Positions 6,872 through 9,363 of a stretch of DNA of 9,363 nt are shown here, piece after piece. The notes under the pieces were generated by a model. It had not been told where the DNA came from. It saw only the letters and a program-made list of their open reading frames with translations, and made no database searches. The DNA lies in the NCBI GenBank assembly GCA_017612495.1, contig JAGAFQ010000070.1, positions 1 to 9,363 of the forward strand, written 5' to 3'. Every line of letters begins with the position of its first letter. Within the stretch, counting starts at the first letter, position 1. The stretch is from Clostridia bacterium. Its GTDB lineage: Bacteria; Bacillota; Clostridia; Oscillospirales; CAG-272. The position numbers and the translations under genes are program-made.

Positions 6872-7401
6872 AAACCACACAGTATTTGTTTGCAGGCTTC
6901 GGCGGTCAGGGAATCCTCTTCTCGGGCAAGGTCTTGGCGTATAAAGGACTTATGGAATCTAAAAACGTAAGCTGGCTTCCGTCATACGGCCCCGAAATGC
7001 GCGGCGGCACCGCAAGCTGCAGCGTTATCATCAGCGATGATGCGGTCGGCTCGCCTATCGTTTCAAAGCCTGACGTGCTCGTTGCAATGAATCTCCCTTC
7101 TTTGGATAAATACGAAGATTCCGTAGTGCCCGGCGGCGCTATCTTTGTCGATTCGTCCCTTGTCAACCGCAAGGTGAAAAGGACCGACGTAAAAGTATAT
7201 TACGTTCCCGCAACGCGTCTTGCAGATGAAAGAAACATCCACACTCTTGCGAATATGATCTTGCTCGGCAAGGTTTTGAGCGCAAGCGGCGAATACGACG
7301 AAGAGATCGTAAAAGCGGCGCTCAATAAAGTAATTTCCGCAAAGCACGCAGATATGTTCGATGTCAACCTCGGCGCTGTCAAGCTCGGAACAGAAAACTG
7401 A
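6868..7401 (+). CDS. vorC: 2-oxoacid:ferredoxin oxidoreductase, gamma subunit
   Basis: A 177-residue subunit with the usual gamma-domain marks: FAGFGGQGILFSGK near the N-terminus (FGGQGI at 11-16), SYGPEMRGGTAS (39-50) and the PDVLVAMN segment (68-75). In this superfamily the domain helps bind CoA and closes the active site. ATG 6868 overlaps the beta subunit stop as ATGA and is preceded by TAAGGAGG (6853-6860) at 7 nt. With the ferredoxin-like, alpha and beta subunits it completes a four-subunit enzyme. The same domain occurs in pyruvate, 2-oxoglutarate and indolepyruvate enzymes, so this gene alone does not settle the substrate. Confidence 0.9.
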   Translation: MKTTQYLFAGFGGQGILFSGKVLAYKGLMESKNVSWLPSYGPEMRGGTASCSVIISDDAVGSPIVSKPDVLVAMNLPSLDKYEDSVVPGGAIFVDSSLVNRKVKRTDVKVYYVPATRLADERNIHTLANMILLGKVLSASGEYDEEIVKAALNKVISAKHADMFDVNLGAVKLGTEN

Positions 7402-7419
7402 TTTTGGGGGTATATCAAA

Positions 7420-8484
7420 ATGGAGATCCGCATTGAAAAAGCAAAAACCTTAAAAGAAAAACCCATAGCATCGACTCTCGGTTTCGGCAAGGTATTCACC
7501 GACCACATGCTCATAGTCGATTATAACGAAAAAGAGGGCTGGCACGATGCACGCATCGTCCCATTTGCAAATCTTTCCATTCATCCCGCATCGACCGTTT
7601 TACACTACGGTGTCGAGATCTTCGAGGGCTTAAAGGCATATCGCCGCAAGGACGGCAGTATCCGGATGTTCCGTCCGCTTGAAAACGTTCGCAGAATGAA
7701 CCGTTCCGCAGAGCGTATGTGCTTGCCTCAAATGGATGAAAAGGATATGCTCAAATGTTTTGAAACACTCGTATCCCTTGAAAAAGATTGGGTGCCGAGC
7801 GAAAACGGCACGTCTCTCTACATCCGTCCCTTTATGTTCGGCAACGATGAAACGCTCGGCGTTCACGCAGTTAAGAATGCAACGTTCGTCATCATCACCT
7901 CTCCCGTCGGATCATACTATAAAGAGGGCATCAACCCCGTTAAGATAATGATCGAATCCGACGACGTCAGAGCCGTAAGAGGCGGCACGGGCGAGGCTAA
8001 ATGCGGCGGCAACTATGCCGCTTCTAACCGCGCAGGCAAGAGAGCCGAAGAAAAAGGCTATTCGCAGGTTTTGTGGCTTGACGGTGTCGAGCGCAAATAT
8101 ATAGAAGAAGTCGGCGCCATGAACGTTATGTTCAAGATAAACGGCACCGTTGTAACTCCTATGCTTTCAGGCTCTATTTTGCCCGGTATCACGCGCAAAT
8201 CCTGCATCGAGGTATTAAAGAGCAAGGGCTATAAGGTCGAAGAAAGACGCATAAGCATCGACGAGCTCGCAAAGGCTATGGAAGACGGAACTCTCGAAGA
8301 GGCATGGGGTTGCGGTACCGCAGCAGTCGTTTCACCGATCGGCGAACTCTGCTATCAAGATAAGCATTTCACCGTAAACGGCGGAAAGATAGGCAAGGTA
8401 ACACAAGAACTCTACGATACCCTGACCGGCATCCAGTGGGGCGTTTTACCCGACACCTTCGGCTGGACTTATCCGGTAAAATAA
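7420..8484 (+). CDS. ilvE: Branched-chain amino acid aminotransferase
   Basis: A 354-residue PLP fold-type IV aminotransferase (EC 2.6.1.42) of the longer BCAT form. It swaps the amino group between Val, Ile or Leu and 2-oxoglutarate. Visible: LHYGVEIFEGLKAYR (61-75), the GEAKCGGNYAAS segment (191-202) with K194 as the expected PLP lysine, YIEEVGAMNVMF (227-238), SGSILPGITRKS (250-261), and GCGTAAVVSP (297-306) in the phosphate-binding position. It starts 18 bp after the gamma subunit gene behind a weak GGGGG ribosome site (7406-7410). As last gene of the operon it links the 2-oxoacid handled by the oxidoreductase to an amino acid, which is the main argument for a branched-chain pathway. It appears complete. 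Confidence 0.95.
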   Translation: MEIRIEKAKTLKEKPIASTLGFGKVFTDHMLIVDYNEKEGWHDARIVPFANLSIHPASTVLHYGVEIFEGLKAYRRKDGSIRMFRPLENVRRMNRSAERMCLPQMDEKDMLKCFETLVSLEKDWVPSENGTSLYIRPFMFGNDETLGVHAVKNATFVIITSPVGSYYKEGINPVKIMIESDDVRAVRGGTGEAKCGGNYAASNRAGKRAEEKGYSQVLWLDGVERKYIEEVGAMNVMFKINGTVVTPMLSGSILPGITRKSCIEVLKSKGYKVEERRISIDELAKAMEDGTLEEAWGCGTAAVVSPIGELCYQDKHFTVNGGKIGKVTQELYDTLTGIQWGVLPDTFGWTYPVK

Positions 8485-8497
8485 GAACGTTTACAAC

Positions 8498-8531
8498 AAA
8501 AAAATGCTTCCCGAAAGGGAAGCATTTTTTT
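8498..8531 (+). terminator. Bidirectional intrinsic terminator between convergent genes
   Basis: A perfect 9-bp stem, ATGCTTCCC (8504-8512) with GGGAAGCAT (8517-8525), around a GAAA tetraloop. A run of seven A on the left (8498-8504) and seven T on the right (8525-8531) make it work on both strands. It lies 13 bp after the aminotransferase stop and 7 bp after the stop of the opposing phosphofructokinase gene, so it should end both transcripts. Confidence 0.95.
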
Positions 8532-8538
8532 GTATATT

Positions 8539-9363
8539 TTATACGAGCAGGGATTTTTCGACGTCGTACATTTTTTCGTTAAGCTCATATTTCATCGAGA
8601 GCGCTTCGTCGATGCCGAGATCGGTTATATCGCCGTCGCGTTCGCAAACGACTCGTTTGGTCTTTCCGTCACAAAGAAGATTTACGGCATGAACGCCCAT
8701 CATGCTCGCCATAACTCTGTCTCGCGCCGAGGGGGTGCCGCCTCTTTGAACGTGACCGAGAACGGTGACTCTTGTGTCAACGCCAGTTGCCTTTTCTATC
8801 TGCTTTGCGACGTCAGCGGCATTCGCCGTGCCTTCGGCAACTATGATTATGTGATGATTTCTTCCGCGCAGTCTGCTTTGACGCATCACCGAGAAGACCT
8901 CTTTTTCCATATCTATTTTCTTTTCGGGAATTACCGTTGCAGTCGCGCCGCAGGCAATGCCGACAAAGACGGCAAGATTGCCCGAATTGTTGCCCATGAC
9001 CTCGACGACACTGCATCTTTCGTGTGACTGCATCGTGTCGCGCAGACGGTCTATCGACTCTATCGCCGTATTGCAGGCGGTGTCAAAGCCTATCGTATAA
9101 TTCGTGCAGGCAATATCGTTATCGATAGTTGCAGGTATGCCTATAACGTTGATGCCCGCTTTTGCCAGCTCGCCGATACCTCTGAAAGTGCCGTCGCCGC
9201 CTATGGCGATGATGCCGTCGATATCGCGGTATTTGCAAACGGCTGCGGCTTTTGCCACTCCCTCTGCGGTTTTGAATTCTTCGCAGCGCGCCGTATAAAG
9301 CATCGTTCCGCCGCGTGTATTTAAGCCGTCAACGCTTCTTGCGTCAAGCTCTATCATATCTCC
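8539..9363 (-). CDS. pfkA: 6-phosphofructokinase, 5' end off the right edge
   Basis: Glycolytic enzyme: fructose 6-phosphate + ATP gives fructose 1,6-bisphosphate + ADP. The frame runs off the right edge, and 274 residues are visible of a family usually near 320. The ATG at 9357 is an internal codon, because the two codons before it (Gly-Asp) continue the conserved N-terminal domain. Seen in order: SVDGLNTRGGT, GGDGTF (visible residues 55-60), PATIDND with the catalytic aspartate (77-83), YTIGFDTA, DRLRDT, and LGHVQRGGTPSARDR. Glycine in GGDGT, and no lysine before TIDND, mark the ATP-dependent rather than PPi-dependent type. The usual MGR motif (E. coli R171) reads MGN here. It faces the operon and shares its terminator, so it is a separate transcription unit without an evident pathway link. 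Confidence 0.94.
   Translation of the reverse strand, partial: GDMIELDARSVDGLNTRGGTMLYTARCEEFKTAEGVAKAAAVCKYRDIDGIIAIGGDGTFRGIGELAKAGINVIGIPATIDNDIACTNYTIGFDTACNTAIESIDRLRDTMQSHERCSVVEVMGNNSGNLAVFVGIACGATATVIPEKKIDMEKEVFSVMRQSRLRGRNHHIIIVAEGTANAADVAKQIEKATGVDTRVTVLGHVQRGGTPSARDRVMASMMGVHAVNLLCDGKTKRVVCERDGDITDLGIDEALSMKYELNEKMYDVEKSLLV

Noticed and set aside
5052..7401. Pyruvate or indolepyruvate rather than branched-chain 2-oxoacid as substrate
   Set aside because: Not excluded by sequence alone. The VorB-like alpha subunit and the branched-chain aminotransferase in the same operon make it less likely; the short separate subunits also differ from the single long-chain PFOR common in clostridia.
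8530..9027. Plus-strand open frame (165 codons) opposite the phosphofructokinase gene
   Set aside because: The minus strand encodes an unmistakable PFK. The plus-strand product has no recognisable motif, and its start sits at the terminator without a ribosome binding site.

Overview
The window looks like a chromosomal segment of a low-to-mid GC anaerobic Firmicute (Clostridia-like). Three things point that way: a T-box tRNA-sensing leader, strong AGGAGG-type ribosome binding sites, and a ferredoxin-dependent 2-oxoacid oxidoreductase of the kind used by strict anaerobes. No RNA genes, mobile elements or CRISPR arrays were seen.

Layout: positions 1-1512 hold the 3' part of an AMP-forming acyl-CoA synthetase whose start lies left of the window. 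Positions 1513-1858 carry a promoter and a complete T-box leader ending in an intrinsic terminator. The T-box opens a tightly packed seven-gene operon running from 1859 to 8484: (1) a second acyl-CoA synthetase fused at its N-terminus to an XRE helix-turn-helix and a cupin domain; (2) a P-loop ATPase; (3-6) a four-subunit 2-oxoacid:ferredoxin oxidoreductase of the VOR type (ferredoxin, alpha, TPP-binding beta and gamma subunits); and (7) a branched-chain aminotransferase. A strong bidirectional hairpin at 8498-8531 ends the operon. It also ends a convergent, right-truncated 6-phosphofructokinase gene on the minus strand.

How the genes fit together: the acyl-CoA synthetase makes an acyl-CoA, the oxidoreductase interconverts acyl-CoA + CO2 + reduced ferredoxin with a 2-oxoacid, and the aminotransferase interconverts the 2-oxoacid with an amino acid. 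Run forward, this is fermentative degradation of branched-chain amino acids. Run backward, it makes them from branched short-chain fatty acids by reductive carboxylation. A T-box switches genes on when a particular tRNA is uncharged, so the leader argues for the biosynthetic direction. The most plausible specifier triplet I can place is GUA (valine), but this is uncertain.

Most notable points: the regulator-enzyme fusion; T-box control of a reversible 2-oxoacid oxidoreductase operon; and a 290-bp tract that is almost identical between the two synthetase paralogues although their flanks have clearly diverged, which suggests gene conversion.
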